Source: Legionella lytica (GTDB lineage Bacteria > Pseudomonadota > Gammaproteobacteria > Legionellales > Legionellaceae). Taken from it: a stretch of 64,000 nucleotides of DNA. The notes beneath the pieces were generated by a model. The model was not told the origin of the DNA. It was given only the letters and a program-made list of their open reading frames with translations, and ran no database searches. The DNA lies in assembly GCF_023921225.1 (NCBI RefSeq), contig NZ_CP071527.1:2993501-3057500 (forward strand), written 5' to 3'. Position 1 is the first letter of the stretch. Every line of letters starts with the position of its first letter. Position numbers and translations under genes: made by a program. This document shows positions 1 through 8,888 of this stretch, one piece after another.

Positions 1-1
1 T

Positions 2-361
2 GTTTATCAAGAGGCACTCGGTGACCTCACTGCATTGGAGCTACCATTCGAACGACAAGATTGCCAATCAGCCTGGCATCTTTTTGTAATCCGCCTGCGC
101 CTTGAGCAATTACAGGCAAGCAGAGAGGAAATTTTTACCGCATTACGCGCCGAAGGCATAGGTGTTAATGTTCATTATATTCCTATTCCTTGGATGAGCT
201 ATTATACGCAGTTAGGATATAAGAAAGGCAATTGGCCGGTAGCTGAAGCAGAATATGAAAGAATAATAAGCCTCCCCATATTCCCTGCGATGAGTAATCA
301 AGATATGGAGGATACTATCCAAGCAGTAAGAAAAGTACTCTCAGCTTACCAAGTGGCTTAG
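2..361 (+). CDS. DegT/DnrJ/EryC1-family sugar aminotransferase, C-terminal part
   Basis: The frame is open from the window edge to the TAG at 359-361, so only about the last 119 residues are present. The sequence matches the C-terminal domain of PLP-dependent UDP- or dTDP-4-keto-6-deoxysugar aminotransferases (PseC, ArnB, WecE type): a WHLF start to the small domain, then GIGVNVHYIPIPWMSYY and a SLPIFPAMS segment, which are family signatures. The PLP lysine lies upstream of the window. These enzymes aminate a 4-keto nucleotide sugar for O-antigen or nonulosonic acid synthesis in the cytoplasm. The GNAT gene 9 bp downstream would acylate the new amine, so a PseC-like role is plausible, but the exact sugar cannot be told from this piece. 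Confidence 0.85.
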   Translation, partial: VYQEALGDLTALELPFERQDCQSAWHLFVIRLRLEQLQASREEIFTALRAEGIGVNVHYIPIPWMSYYTQLGYKKGNWPVAEAEYERIISLPIFPAMSNQDMEDTIQAVRKVLSAYQVA

Positions 362-370
362 TATTTTATT

Positions 371-871
371 ATGATGGAATTACCTATTAAAATGCGCTGT
401 GCCAATGAGGCAGATTGTTCTGACTTATTGTGCTGGCGTAATGATCCACTGACCAGAATGATGTCGCGCAATCAAGACCTAATAGAGCCTACTGTACATG
501 AGAAATGGTATCAACGGGTGTTAGCTGATTCTAAATCTCTTTTGCTAATTGGTGAGTTATCAAGCCAATCGATAGGGATGGTGCGCTTTGATGGTTTGCA
601 GGCAACAAAGTCCTGGGAAGTGAGTATCATGTTAGCACCAGCGCATAGAAACAAGGGGCTCAGTAAGCATCTATTACACGCAGCTATATACCACCTTCGC
701 CTATTAAAGAATGAACAATTATTCAAAGAAAATGAATTAATTAATTTAATCGCAGAAATAAAACCGGATAATGCGGCAAGTAAAAAATTATTTGAAAATA
801 CGGGATTTAAATACATTTCAGAAAACACTGATATGCTTAAATATTTTTATTCAATAGCACCTTTAAATTAA
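371..871 (+). CDS. GNAT-family N-acetyltransferase, likely sugar-amine acetyltransferase
   Basis: A 166-residue GNAT protein. The acetyl-CoA-binding region is visible around residues 93-105 (LAPAHRNKGLSKHLL) and the classic C-terminal motif KLFENTGFKY lies near residues 138-147. Length and N-terminus (ADCSDLLCWRNDP) resemble PseH/RimJ-type acetyltransferases, which acetylate the 4-amino group of nucleotide sugars. The start is ATG at 371, 9 bp after the preceding aminotransferase, and a second ATG follows at once. Pairing with an aminotransferase supports a step in amino-sugar synthesis; the substrate is inferred, not seen. Confidence 0.75.
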   Translation: MMELPIKMRCANEADCSDLLCWRNDPLTRMMSRNQDLIEPTVHEKWYQRVLADSKSLLLIGELSSQSIGMVRFDGLQATKSWEVSIMLAPAHRNKGLSKHLLHAAIYHLRLLKNEQLFKENELINLIAEIKPDNAASKKLFENTGFKYISENTDMLKYFYSIAPLN

Positions 872-884
872 GAGAAAATGATTT

Positions 885-1409
885 ATGGATGAAATTAGCC
901 CTCAACGGGTAGATAAGTATTTTAAAAATATCAAGTTTTTGTTTAAGGGGTTTTTAGGATACCTTGCATATGTTGCTGTTATTCCGCCCTGGCTTCCTGC
1001 GTGGATTCATAAGAGACGGGGAGTTAATATAGACAAATATCGCACAGTTTACATTGCACCTAATGTTCTTATTGACACCACGTTTCCAGAGCATGTCTAC
1101 ATAGAGGATAATGTGTACATTACTCGTGGAGCCAAAGTGATATCACATACAAGTTTCTCTCCACCCACTCAACTTGAAACAGGTGTGGAATATACCGTGG
1201 GAGATGTTGTGATCGAATATGGTGCCTATATAGGAGTAAATGCGATAGTGCTGCCTAGCGTACGAATTGGTCGTTGTGCTATTGTTGGAGCCGGAGCGGT
1301 AGTCACAAAAGATGTACCTCCTTACGCCATCGTTGGCGGAAATCCTGCGCGTCAGATAGGCGATGTACGCGACATCAAAAACAAAAACAAAGGAGATTCT
1401 CGTGAATAA
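885..1409 (+). CDS. Left-handed beta-helix (LbH) O-acyltransferase
   Basis: A 174-residue protein with hexapeptide repeats from about residue 60 to 160 ([54 protein letters not shown]). The GNPAR ending is typical of WbbJ/Maa/serine-acetyltransferase-like enzymes that transfer acetyl groups from acetyl-CoA to sugars. A hydrophobic stretch near residues 20-40 may place it at the membrane. The gene starts 13 bp after the GNAT gene and overlaps the glycosyltransferase start by 8 bp, so it is probably in one operon with them. A role in O-acetylation of surface polysaccharide is inferred from context. Confidence 0.8.
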   Translation: MDEISPQRVDKYFKNIKFLFKGFLGYLAYVAVIPPWLPAWIHKRRGVNIDKYRTVYIAPNVLIDTTFPEHVYIEDNVYITRGAKVISHTSFSPPTQLETGVEYTVGDVVIEYGAYIGVNAIVLPSVRIGRCAIVGAGAVVTKDVPPYAIVGGNPARQIGDVRDIKNKNKGDSRE

Positions 1410-2115
1410 AAATAATGTTCTGATCATTATTCCAGCTTATAACGAGGAAGAAAATTTAATCTCTCTTTTACAGGAAATACAGCTGTTAGGATATGATATA
1501 GTCGTTATTGACGATGCATCTCGTGATAGAACAGCGCAGGTTGCCAGGCAACAAGGTGTTAAAGTACTTTCCTTGTCAGCTAATCTTGGTATTGGTGGCG
1601 CGGTACAAACGGGCTTTAAATACGCCAGCAGGAACGGTTACAATATCGTTGTGCAAATAGATGGAGATGGCCAGCATAATCCAGCGTGGATAGCGTCCGT
1701 TATCAAGCCAATTTGCGATAACCAAGCAGATTGCGTGATTGGTTCTCGCTATGTTCCTAATTATCAAGATAAAGCCTATAAAACCTCTCTGCCAAGACGT
1801 ATTGGCATGTATTTTTCAACCAGCATATTATACCTCGCCACAAGACTCTACATTTCTGATACCACTTCTGGTTTCCGTGCATTGAATCGCGAAGCCTTTG
1901 AGTATTTTGCAAAATTTTATCCAGTAGATCATCCGGAGGCAGAAGCTCTATTTATGCTACAGCGTAAAGGCTTTAGAATACTCGAAATACCTATCACCAT
2001 GCGAGGACGTGTGCACGGCCAATCTCTATTTAATTTTACCAAGGCATTTTTGTACCCGTTTCGTGTTCTCATTGGTTTTATGGGACTTTTTCTAAAAACG
2101 AAAAATGATTTTTAA
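1402..2115 (+). CDS. Family 2 glycosyltransferase, polyprenyl-phosphate sugar transferase type
   Basis: A GT-A glycosyltransferase of about 237 residues. It begins with [15 protein letters not shown], has the nucleotide-binding VVIDDASRD segment and the acceptor-side [10 protein letters not shown] motif. The GTG at 1402 is preferred over an upstream ATG (1363) because AAGGAG sits just before it and the family homology begins there. This type (DPM1/ArnC-like, no C-terminal membrane pair) often moves a sugar onto a polyprenyl phosphate or links glycan units. The next gene encodes DUF2304, a known genomic companion of such transferases. It overlaps the acyltransferase by 8 bp. Confidence 0.88.
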   Translation: MNKNNVLIIIPAYNEEENLISLLQEIQLLGYDIVVIDDASRDRTAQVARQQGVKVLSLSANLGIGGAVQTGFKYASRNGYNIVVQIDGDGQHNPAWIASVIKPICDNQADCVIGSRYVPNYQDKAYKTSLPRRIGMYFSTSILYLATRLYISDTTSGFRALNREAFEYFAKFYPVDHPEAEALFMLQRKGFRILEIPITMRGRVHGQSLFNFTKAFLYPFRVLIGFMGLFLKTKNDF

Positions 2116-2129
2116 ATAAAGAGGTTTCT

Positions 2130-2489
2130 ATGACAGCAGGTTTATTAGGTTTAAGTTTAATTTTCTTCGTTTTTATATATACAGTTTCGCTGATCCGTTC
2201 GGGCAAGCTCAGTGCTCATATGGCGATAAGCTGGATAATTGTTGAAGTGGCTTTTTTAATCATTATGATAAGTGATAACCTACGTGGCACCATTCGCAGT
2301 TTCCTGGGAGAGCAAAATGCACCCTATAGCCTGTTTTTACTGGGGGCTATTGGAATGGTATTCCTCATGCTTGAAAGTCTTACCATCATCTCATCTCTTA
2401 CTTCAAAACTTAAGCAAATTAATCAAGACCTAGCACTAGCGACAGAGAGAATAGAGTGCCTTGAAAAACAACGAGACTCGACACCCTAA
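2130..2489 (+). CDS. DUF2304 family small membrane protein
   Basis: A 119-residue protein with three hydrophobic segments (about residues 3-20, 31-47 and 65-87) followed by a charged helical tail that may form a short coiled coil. The spacing and the ISDNLRG segment after the second helix fit DUF2304, a family nearly always found next to a family 2 glycosyltransferase. It starts 14 bp downstream of such a gene and has an AAAGAGG ribosome site. It probably partners the glycosyltransferase at the inner membrane; no catalytic residue is visible and its biochemical role is unknown. Confidence 0.75.
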   Translation: MTAGLLGLSLIFFVFIYTVSLIRSGKLSAHMAISWIIVEVAFLIIMISDNLRGTIRSFLGEQNAPYSLFLLGAIGMVFLMLESLTIISSLTSKLKQINQDLALATERIECLEKQRDSTP

Positions 2490-2578
2490 CTTCGAGAAGG
2501 CTCATCAGGATATAAATAGTAGGCCCTATTGCTACTGTTAGTTTTCAGATTATTAAATGTTTGTAGAAAGAAGTAGTT

Positions 2579-3025
2579 ATGAAATTTTACATTGTCGTTG
2601 CGCCCATAAATCTCTTTGAGGAAGATAAAGGACCGATAGAAAAATGGCTCCCATCGTCGTTATTTTATGTTATTACTCCTTATCCTAAAATGAAACCAAG
2701 AGAAATTAATGCAAATTTAATGGAAGAACATTTAAGAGCAGCTCGTTGCTGGGAGCGCCGACGCTTTGACTCTCTCGAGGATGCAACAGTATATGCAAGA
2801 CAAGTTTTTTGCAAAGATCATGAAGCGGTACCCATTTACTATTGTTCTATTCCGGTTGATCCACCATCCCTTGTAACGAATAAACCTAATGCATTACCCT
2901 TAAACACTGTTTTTCTTAGTTTTGATGAAATTGCAGTTGATAAGGTGCAACTGCACAATTATAAAAATGGATATCATTTAGACATTGATTTTGATTCAAA
3001 CTCAACCTTCGGGTATCACAAATAA
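2579..3025 (+). CDS. Uncharacterised 148-residue protein
   Basis: I do not recognise this protein. It is soluble, has no signal peptide or membrane segment, and is rich in Tyr, Pro and charged residues. Upstream is AGAAAGAAG about 6 bp before the ATG, a fair ribosome site. It stands alone after a 90-bp gap from the sugar operon and ends 27 bp before the left inverted repeat of the IS4 element. It could be a small effector or simply an orphan; nothing in the sequence decides this. Confidence 0.55.
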   Translation: MKFYIVVAPINLFEEDKGPIEKWLPSSLFYVITPYPKMKPREINANLMEEHLRAARCWERRRFDSLEDATVYARQVFCKDHEAVPIYYCSIPVDPPSLVTNKPNALPLNTVFLSFDEIAVDKVQLHNYKNGYHLDIDFDSNSTFGYHK

Positions 3026-3052
3026 TTAAGCAAGCATCGATTGGGCCCAGGG

Positions 3053-3073
3053 CCTGAGGTATCGACTCGTTTT
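3053..3073. repeat. Left terminal inverted repeat of IS4 element
   Basis: A 21-bp sequence that is the perfect reverse complement of 4324-4344. It marks the element end distal to the transposase start. Confidence 0.88.
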
Positions 3074-3251
3074 AATTAAGAGGAGCATGTATTATACTCC
3101 TCTAAAATTATCTCCCAATGAGTCTCAACGTTTATTTTTTTCCTAATCAGTTGGCATCCCAGATAAAAGAAAGACAAGACCCTCCGATGTTTATAAGAGT
3201 TTGCTTGAAAATCATAATGTAATTTTAATTTCTCCGCGGAAGCCCCCGTAA

Positions 3252-4253
3252 TCAGGCAATGAGGCTAGCAATGGCCGCGAGTAGTAACCAAACTGTATAT
3301 CGTTCTGGTTTGAAGGTGATGTTGTTATCGAAGCTAAAGCCATAGCGAGTCGACTTAGTATCTCTAAAGTTTTCTTCAATGGTCATTCTTCGTGTGTATT
3401 TAATGCGAGCGAGATTAGGGTGCTCTTTAACTTCCTCTAAAGAGGTCACAAGGAACCAAGGTTCTCTCCATGAGGCACTGTATTTCCTAGAGTCCTTGCC
3501 TTGAGCAGGTTTTTTCGTTTTGGTCATTTGATAACGCCCTTTAGGCGTTCCTTTGTAAAGGACCACATGATGAAGGAGGACATTGGTTTTCGCGATAGCC
3601 CAAAATCCTAAGTAACGTGCTTTATTCGTGGCCTGGGAGAACACCGTTTTAATCGCATAAAATCCACCTCCTGCATCATACTGAGTGATTCCTCGTACAC
3701 GTCCTACATAATCCCACCCCATAGCTAATACCGATTTAAACCACGGGTTTTTAAATCCGGCATCAGTAATAAGGCAGGGCTTGCTTTCTGGAGGCAATAC
3801 CGATTTTAGATTGTTTAAGAAATTGCGATGGATGTGCGGATTGTTTTCTTTCGATTTAGGATGAATTTCTTCATAAAGAGTAATACCTCGACCTGGTGCA
3901 GGAAATACCGCGCGCAGTAGGCACTGCTCTTTACCCTCACAATAATATTGGCTATTTGGAATACTTGACCAATCCACAACTATATCAGGAGTTGCGGTAT
4001 GTTTAAGAACTCGACTACATATACTTCGATAAATTAGGAGCGATTCACGCTGATAAAACTGATTACTTAGAAAACGGTCTATTAAACGAATACCGGAGCG
4101 CTCTTTCGCTTGCCCATTCAAACATCGGCCTAATTGACTTAATTGAAGCTTCTTACTCTTTATTACACCGTTTACTATCGTAATTAAGCTTTTTAATCGT
4201 GTTTTATGAATTGATGAAGAGAATAGTTCATGTAAAATAGTGCTTACTTGCAT
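3252..4253 (-). CDS. IS4-family transposase
   Basis: A 333-residue DDE transposase. The first catalytic Asp is in VVDWSSIP (about residue 94), the second in LITDAGFKNPWF (about residue 164), and the Glu is in the YxxR-type block MTIEENFRDTKS (about residue 290), the IS4 signature. The protein ends in a hydrophobic helix LLLAAIASLIA. Length is somewhat short for IS4 (often 350-440) but all three catalytic blocks are present, so it may be active. It lies inside perfect terminal repeats. Confidence 0.9.
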   Translation of the reverse strand: MQVSTILHELFSSSIHKTRLKSLITIVNGVIKSKKLQLSQLGRCLNGQAKERSGIRLIDRFLSNQFYQRESLLIYRSICSRVLKHTATPDIVVDWSSIPNSQYYCEGKEQCLLRAVFPAPGRGITLYEEIHPKSKENNPHIHRNFLNNLKSVLPPESKPCLITDAGFKNPWFKSVLAMGWDYVGRVRGITQYDAGGGFYAIKTVFSQATNKARYLGFWAIAKTNVLLHHVVLYKGTPKGRYQMTKTKKPAQGKDSRKYSASWREPWFLVTSLEEVKEHPNLARIKYTRRMTIEENFRDTKSTRYGFSFDNNITFKPERYTVWLLLAAIASLIA

Positions 4254-4323
4254 CGTATGGCCTCAATGAGGCTTTGGTCGGAATCAATGAGATCACGTTA
4301 TACGATGCAAGTCCAGATTTTTA

Positions 4324-4344
4324 AAAACGAGTCGATACCTCAGG
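4324..4344. repeat. Right terminal inverted repeat of IS4 element
   Basis: Perfect 21-bp reverse complement of 3053-3073. The TGA that now ends the truncated DUF927 reading frame (4340-4342) lies inside this repeat, so the IS has supplied the stop codon. Confidence 0.88.
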
Positions 4345-5608
4345 TTCCAACCCCTTTGATTCTTGGTTTGTGTGACGCTTTGCCATCCGGGGCAGGTTTC
4401 AACCAGCCAGCTTGTAATAGAACTCTTGTCACTGTGCGTTGATCAAAGCCTTTGCACAGTTCGTTTTTGTAGGCTTCAGTTAACACCATGTAAATTCGAA
4501 AGCCTTCGGCATCTATTTGATAAAATCCTGCTCGGTTGAGAATCTTATCGTTGTTAAGTGAGTTGGCATTATCAAAACGGCTGGCACCATGAGATTCAAA
4601 GAACACACGCACCTGCGCCATGATGGTGCGATCTTCGCGCTGACCATCACCCCCAAAAGCCTCCTGCCATGCAAGGAAACAAACCTTTGCTGCATGAAAT
4701 GCCTCGCCTTTTTGCCATCCCGTCAGACCAAATTGACTGGCCAATTCTCCGGCAGCAGCAACCAGTACAAAGCGTCTGGCAACACGGATTATCTGACCCG
4801 TTGCATCGGGTTGAATGACTGCATCAACAAAGGTTTGAATGGTGTCGGTAATATATCGACTGATTGATTGCCGGCTGGCAACTACTTGACTCAGCCACGC
4901 TAGACCGATTGCGCCATGATATCGGCTGCTGTATTTCTTTAGTGATAAGGCCATGCTGGCTGGGCTTAGTTGAGCATGAATTATTTCAACGATCCCCATT
5001 CCACAACCTGCATCCACCTCAATATCAGCAAGCCTGATTTCCTGACCTGCGTTAATGCGCTGTCCTGATTTTGCCATGAGTGCTGTCAAAGACTCTTCAC
5101 CAGCAGATAAGAAAAATAGCGACCATCGAGATGATTGCCTGACAGTGCCAGTTCGAGAGGCGCGTTTTTTTCCCTGGCCATTAGCCAGTAAATAAGCCGC
5201 CTCCCCTGCGTCTCTGGGAGCCATTTGACTAGGTTCATCAAGAATGAGCAAGCCATCATTGTGTAATGCAGCCAAGCCTTCAAGCCCATTGTTGGTGCTG
5301 CGCCATAAACGACAATAAGATTGTGGGTTTCCCCAAACAGAGGCAGCCAGACTCAATGCAGTGCTTTTCCTTGATGAAGATGCACCTCTGAAATGAAAAC
5401 CGCCTGAGTCTTCACCCACAATCTTTGTCAGTACAGGTGCAAGAGCTACAGATATGGCAAATACCAGTCTTGAGTTGCCTGATGCCAGCCGACCTATTGA
5501 ATCTCGCCATTCTTCAACACTCCCCTTAGCGGACGTTGCCGGTTCAATGGCATTGGTATTCTGGAAGACAATTTTCTTTGTTGATTGCCCGATACATTGG
5601 GTATGCTG
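4340..5608 (-). pseudogene. DUF927-type helicase-like protein, truncated at both ends
   Basis: An open frame runs leftward from just below an in-frame TGA (5609-5611) to a TGA donated by the IS end. It contains VEEWRDSIGRLASGNSRLVF, a Walker-A-like GASSSRKST and a Walker-B-like LLILDEPSQM, followed by AYLLANGQGKKRASRTG, all typical of DUF927, an ATPase domain found in phage and integrated-element replication proteins. The usual Gly before the Walker Lys is Arg here, and the N-terminal part of the family is missing. A C-terminal winged-helix-like segment (HNDGLLIL is far upstream; the tail reads RTVTRVLLQAGWLKP) is kept. It is most likely a dead remnant of an integrated plasmid or phage. Confidence 0.7.
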
Positions 5609-5704
5609 TCATTCCTGTGAATAGAAAAAAAACCATGTTTCAGTTTCTTCATCATATAAACAGCGTATTTTATTTTCTTCAAAAACAGCTGGACTAATAT
5701 CCAT
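5609..5704 (-). pseudogene. Bro-N/DinD-like antirepressor family, N-terminal 31 codons only
   Basis: A good ribosome site (AGGAGAAA) precedes ATG at 5704. The 31-residue frame (MDISPAVFEENKIRCLYDEE then TETWFF) matches the start of Bro-N-domain phage antirepressor/DNA-damage-inducible proteins, where the next expected residues are xSVVDVVxxL. Instead the sequence changes after WFF and stops at 5609-5611, exactly in frame with the DUF927 remnant that follows. It is therefore a junction between two unrelated broken genes. Confidence 0.55.
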
Positions 5705-5800
5705 AAAATTTCTCCTGATAATTTTTATTATTAGGGTGGAGGCAATTTGCCCCCCTTTATTTGATCAATTTATTGTCACTCTTAGTTAGGAGCATTTTTT

Positions 5801-6013
5801 TTATGAAATCGGCACTACATTTTCTTGCAATAAATCTTCAACAAAATCCGCCCATTGATCCGATGCCTCTTTACGTTGCGATTGCATTTCATTTTTATTA
5901 TACGTTGCCATAATGCGTGGCATTTTATGTCCCAGACATTTTTCAATAACTACAGGCTCAACTGTCACCGGTTCCGATTCTTGATCATTGATACACTTCG
6001 TAGTAAATAAGTT
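5801..6013 (-). pseudogene. Tyrosine recombinase/integrase C-terminal fragment
   Basis: The minus-strand frame, open from 6013 to the TAA at 5801, encodes about 70 residues including VVIEKCLGHKMPRIMATYNK and RKEASDQWADFVEDLL. This matches the C-terminal end of P4-type integrases, where LGH(K/x)...xxxYN..(the second catalytic His and the nucleophile Tyr) is followed by an RxxALxxWxxxL helix. The Tyr in ATYNK would be the nucleophile. The catalytic core upstream is absent. With the DUF927 and Bro-N pieces it marks a decayed integrated element. Confidence 0.65.
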
Positions 6014-6029
6014 TCAGCCAACGTTGACT

Positions 6030-6977
6030 CTATTCATTAATGTTCCGATTTACCAACATTTTTAATGAAATGTGTCTTGATATAGAAACAAATAATTTCT
6101 CAAACAAAGGCGCGTGATTGACCAAGATCAAGGAGAAAAAAATGAATGTACAACCAATCATGATCTGCTGAGAAATTGTTTCATGCAAAAATATCACCCC
6201 CATGATAACTCCTGTTATTGTCATAAGGTAGGTAATCATTGACGCAAAAACTGCACCTGCATTTTGAATTAACGAACAATAGAGATACAAACAAAATCCT
6301 GATCCAATAACTCCTAACCATAACAAAGCGATTATTTGAGGTATATCCTGTGGCATTCCCCAGTAATTCAGTGAAGATTCCGTTGCACATTTAAACAGGA
6401 GCATGGTCATTGCAGAAACGAGTGCCGATACTGCTGATACAAGTATTGGATCTTTAGTACGGGCATAATATTTGAAATAATTAGCAGTAATACCGTATGA
6501 AATGGTTGTTGCTAAAAGAGCCATAAGTTCAACAGCCGAACCTTGATAAATACTCACGTCTGAATTAATAATAATGATTCCAATAAATCCAAGCACAATA
6601 CTCAATAGATTCAATACACCTAATTTTTGTTTCGAAGAAAAAAACACCATACCCAATATTAAAGTACACAGTGGTGTAAGCCCATTAATCACAGAGGCTA
6701 ATGAACTGGATACGGTGTTTACTGCAAAGGTGGTCAGATAAAATGGCAGCGTCATGTTGAATGTCCCAACTATTATTCCATCCAGAATCAACCCGCGAAT
6801 ATTATCCGTTTTTAATTTAAGTAGTTTCGCCAGGAGAAAGAGAGAGGCGGCACCAATGGCCATTCGATACAAAACAATTTCCGTTGGAGTTAAAGACACC
6901 AGTAATATTTTCATTAAATAGAGTGAAATACCCCATCCTAATGTTCCAAGAAACAAAAAACTAAATACATTTGCCAT
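6030..6977 (-). CDS. EamA/DMT-superfamily transporter, likely product exporter
   Basis: A 315-residue membrane protein with about ten hydrophobic helices in two EamA halves. The first half includes PTEIVLYRMAIGAASLFLLA and the repeat half ends with GVIMGVIFLHETIS, a typical DMT motif. DMT carriers move metabolites across the inner membrane; some export amino acids, bases or antibiotics. It is the last gene of the leftward biosynthetic operon and its start overlaps the hydrolase stop by 17 bp, so it is co-translated with it. Export of the cluster product or an intermediate is inferred from position. Confidence 0.85.
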   Translation of the reverse strand: MANVFSFLFLGTLGWGISLYLMKILLVSLTPTEIVLYRMAIGAASLFLLAKLLKLKTDNIRGLILDGIIVGTFNMTLPFYLTTFAVNTVSSSLASVINGLTPLCTLILGMVFFSSKQKLGVLNLLSIVLGFIGIIIINSDVSIYQGSAVELMALLATTISYGITANYFKYYARTKDPILVSAVSALVSAMTMLLFKCATESSLNYWGMPQDIPQIIALLWLGVIGSGFCLYLYCSLIQNAGAVFASMITYLMTITGVIMGVIFLHETISQQIMIGCTFIFFSLILVNHAPLFEKLFVSISRHISLKMLVNRNINE

Positions 6978-7551
6978 GATCGATACCTAATAATGTTTTT
7001 AACTGAATAAGTAACTGCGGGAATGACGAAAATCCTGCCGCTTCGTTGAGATGCCCACCTTGAGAAATGATAATTTTTCTGGCCTGTAGATTGTTTGCAA
7101 TAAAGTCAAAGTTACTCTTTGATACATAAGGATCGTTAGACCCATGGTAACAAAAAAACTGTTTGGATTTATTGACTATCGAATGCCAATCAAACGAATG
7201 TTCAAAAAAACTCTCATTAATTTTATCGAATTTCTGTATTCCGACAGTTCCTATAAATGAACCAGCTAAAATGGTGTTCGATACAGACTGTTTGGCTTGC
7301 TCAAGCCACCTCAATAAGAATGCTGCGCCCAAGCTATGGCCGATTAAAATCGTATCAGGCGTAATCATTGGTGATACGGTAGAATTAAATACGTAAAGCC
7401 AGTTCTTTAATTCTTGGCCATTTGGCGTAGGCAGTTGTGGAACAAGACATTCAATACCTAGACTCTCTAATTCAGTCTTCATCCAGTTGAACCAATTTTC
7501 AAATGGATGACCATAGGCGCCATGAACAATGATAACATTAGATTGAGACAC
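6961..7551 (-). CDS. Alpha/beta-hydrolase, RBBP9/YdeN type
   Basis: A serine hydrolase of 196 residues if started at GTG 7551, which has AGGGAG upstream and places homology (SNVIIVHGAYGHPFENWF) at the N-terminus; an upstream extension would run into the ATP-grasp gene. The nucleophile elbow is GHSLGA (about residue 75), Asp is probably in HGSNDPYV and His in SQGGHLNEAAGF, so the triad is complete. The short RBBP9-like family has esterase or peptidase activity of uncertain substrate. Here it sits 16 bp after the ATP-grasp gene and could trim, release or transfer an acyl group of the product. Confidence 0.8.
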   Translation of the reverse strand: MSQSNVIIVHGAYGHPFENWFNWMKTELESLGIECLVPQLPTPNGQELKNWLYVFNSTVSPMITPDTILIGHSLGAAFLLRWLEQAKQSVSNTILAGSFIGTVGIQKFDKINESFFEHSFDWHSIVNKSKQFFCYHGSNDPYVSKSNFDFIANNLQARKIIISQGGHLNEAAGFSSFPQLLIQLKTLLGIDHGKCI

Positions 7552-7567
7552 TCGATTCTCCCTTTTA

Positions 7568-8872
7568 TTAGTTAAAATGAATGTCAGAATCAATATCATG
7601 AAGCATTTTAGAGAGCTTATTATAATCATCACTTTTAGCAATGACATGCCCCAAGCGACGTAAGGGTTTAGGAAACTCAGGAATTGCTTTATTCGCTTTA
7701 TAGTAAATAGCAATATCTTCAATAGCCTGCAACTTCGCGGCATCCACACCTGTTACTGTTGTAAACATATCCGTATGCGGACGATAAAAAAAACGAATAC
7801 CCGCATAATTATTTTTCATTTCACTCAAGGGCAGTTTTATACCCAGATAGGCCGCGTAAACATAATCAAAATAATTAATATCACGAGATAAACAAAGCAA
7901 ATCGCCAATCTTATCACCTGCTAAACGGGCTGCAATTTCCATAAGGACTGGTTCCCCATCACGTCGTAATCGCACTTCAGCATGAAAGGGGCAATGGTCC
8001 GCACCAAGGACTTTTATCACCTGATCAATGTAACTTTGAATTTTTGTATGCAGCGGCTGTTCAATAGGTGCATTAACAATATGCCCTATTTCGATGAACT
8101 CAGATTGATCTGAAACAAATTTTTCTGTAGTACTAAAATGAACAACAACACCATTCTGTACTATTCCTTCCAAGCTGTATTCTTTGCCATCAATATACTC
8201 TTCTAATAGTAAAGAATTTGATAGTTTATGCCCCCAAAGAACATCATTGCCATTTAATATCCGGCTAGCCGCTTCGAGCAATTCTTTTTTATTTTTAACT
8301 TTCTTAACATGAACGCTTCCTGCGGCATCAATAGGCTTACAGATGGCCGGAAACCCAATATAATCTATGGCTTCATTAATATCATCCGGAGAAGTTACTA
8401 AGTAAGACCGTGGACTACTCAAACCCGCTTTATTTAAAGCAGTACGCATGAGGTCTTTTCTTCTAAGATTCAATACGTGCTTACAATCAATCCCAGGTAC
8501 GTTCAATAAGGTACTGATCTTTGAAGCAATAGGAACAAAATATTCAAAACCAGGAATGACCGCATCTATAGACATATGCTGCTGTAATGTGTCGGAAAGC
8601 TCCAATACACTATTATTATTTGCAGTATCTATATTGATACTCAGTGCAACCTGATTTAAAAGCTCATCAGGTACCACTCTAAAATCACTGTTAGCTGTTA
8701 AAACAATAATATTATACTTTTTTTCAAGCCCTCTCTTTAGCAATGAAATAACAGCACCATAAGGCTCGATAAAAAGAATTGTTTTCTGGGTCAAGTCAAA
8801 ATTTTTATATCTTTGTACGATTAATTTAACGAATTCTGGTGGTGTCGTGTAGTTAATTAAGTGAGTACTCAT
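7568..8872 (-). CDS. ATP-grasp carboxylate-amine ligase
   Basis: A 434-residue ATP-grasp enzyme starting at ATG 8872, which has AAGGAAA upstream. An N-terminal preATP-grasp domain (about 1-130) is followed by the ATP-grasp core: K179-P, LLLEEYIDGKEYS (222-233), then HAEVRLRRDGEPVLMEIAAR (297-316) with E299, E312 and R316 as probable Mg and substrate residues, and AGDKI after it. This order fits L-amino-acid ligases and dapdiamide/bacilysin-type ligases, which join a carboxylate to an amine through an acyl phosphate. It is the best candidate for the bond-forming step of the neighbouring pathway. Gaps to both neighbours are 16 bp. The substrate pair is unknown. Confidence 0.85.
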   Translation of the reverse strand: MSTHLINYTTPPEFVKLIVQRYKNFDLTQKTILFIEPYGAVISLLKRGLEKKYNIIVLTANSDFRVVPDELLNQVALSINIDTANNNSVLELSDTLQQHMSIDAVIPGFEYFVPIASKISTLLNVPGIDCKHVLNLRRKDLMRTALNKAGLSSPRSYLVTSPDDINEAIDYIGFPAICKPIDAAGSVHVKKVKNKKELLEAASRILNGNDVLWGHKLSNSLLLEEYIDGKEYSLEGIVQNGVVVHFSTTEKFVSDQSEFIEIGHIVNAPIEQPLHTKIQSYIDQVIKVLGADHCPFHAEVRLRRDGEPVLMEIAARLAGDKIGDLLCLSRDINYFDYVYAAYLGIKLPLSEMKNNYAGIRFFYRPHTDMFTTVTGVDAAKLQAIEDIAIYYKANKAIPEFPKPLRRLGHVIAKSDDYNKLSKMLHDIDSDIHFN

Positions 8873-8888
8873 TTGTAATTTCCTTATA

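Larger units (their letters stand above)
3053..4344 (-). mobile_element. IS4-family insertion sequence, intact, with perfect 21-bp terminal inverted repeats
   Basis: The element is bounded by CCTGAGGTATCGACTCGTTT at 3053 and its exact reverse complement ending at 4344 (21 bp of perfect match). It carries one transposase gene on the minus strand and about 180 bp of non-coding DNA between the left repeat and the transposase stop, which includes a gaggag/ctcctc hairpin near 3081-3103. I see no obvious direct target duplication outside the repeats (left flank ends gcccaggg, right flank begins ttccaacccc). The right end interrupts the DUF927 gene remnant. Confidence 0.85.

Noticed and set aside
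3118..3222. Short plus-strand frame (MSLNVYFFPNQL...) between the IS left end and the transposase as a passenger gene.
   Set aside because: Only 34 codons, no clear ribosome site, and no recognised similarity; treated as non-coding IS sequence.
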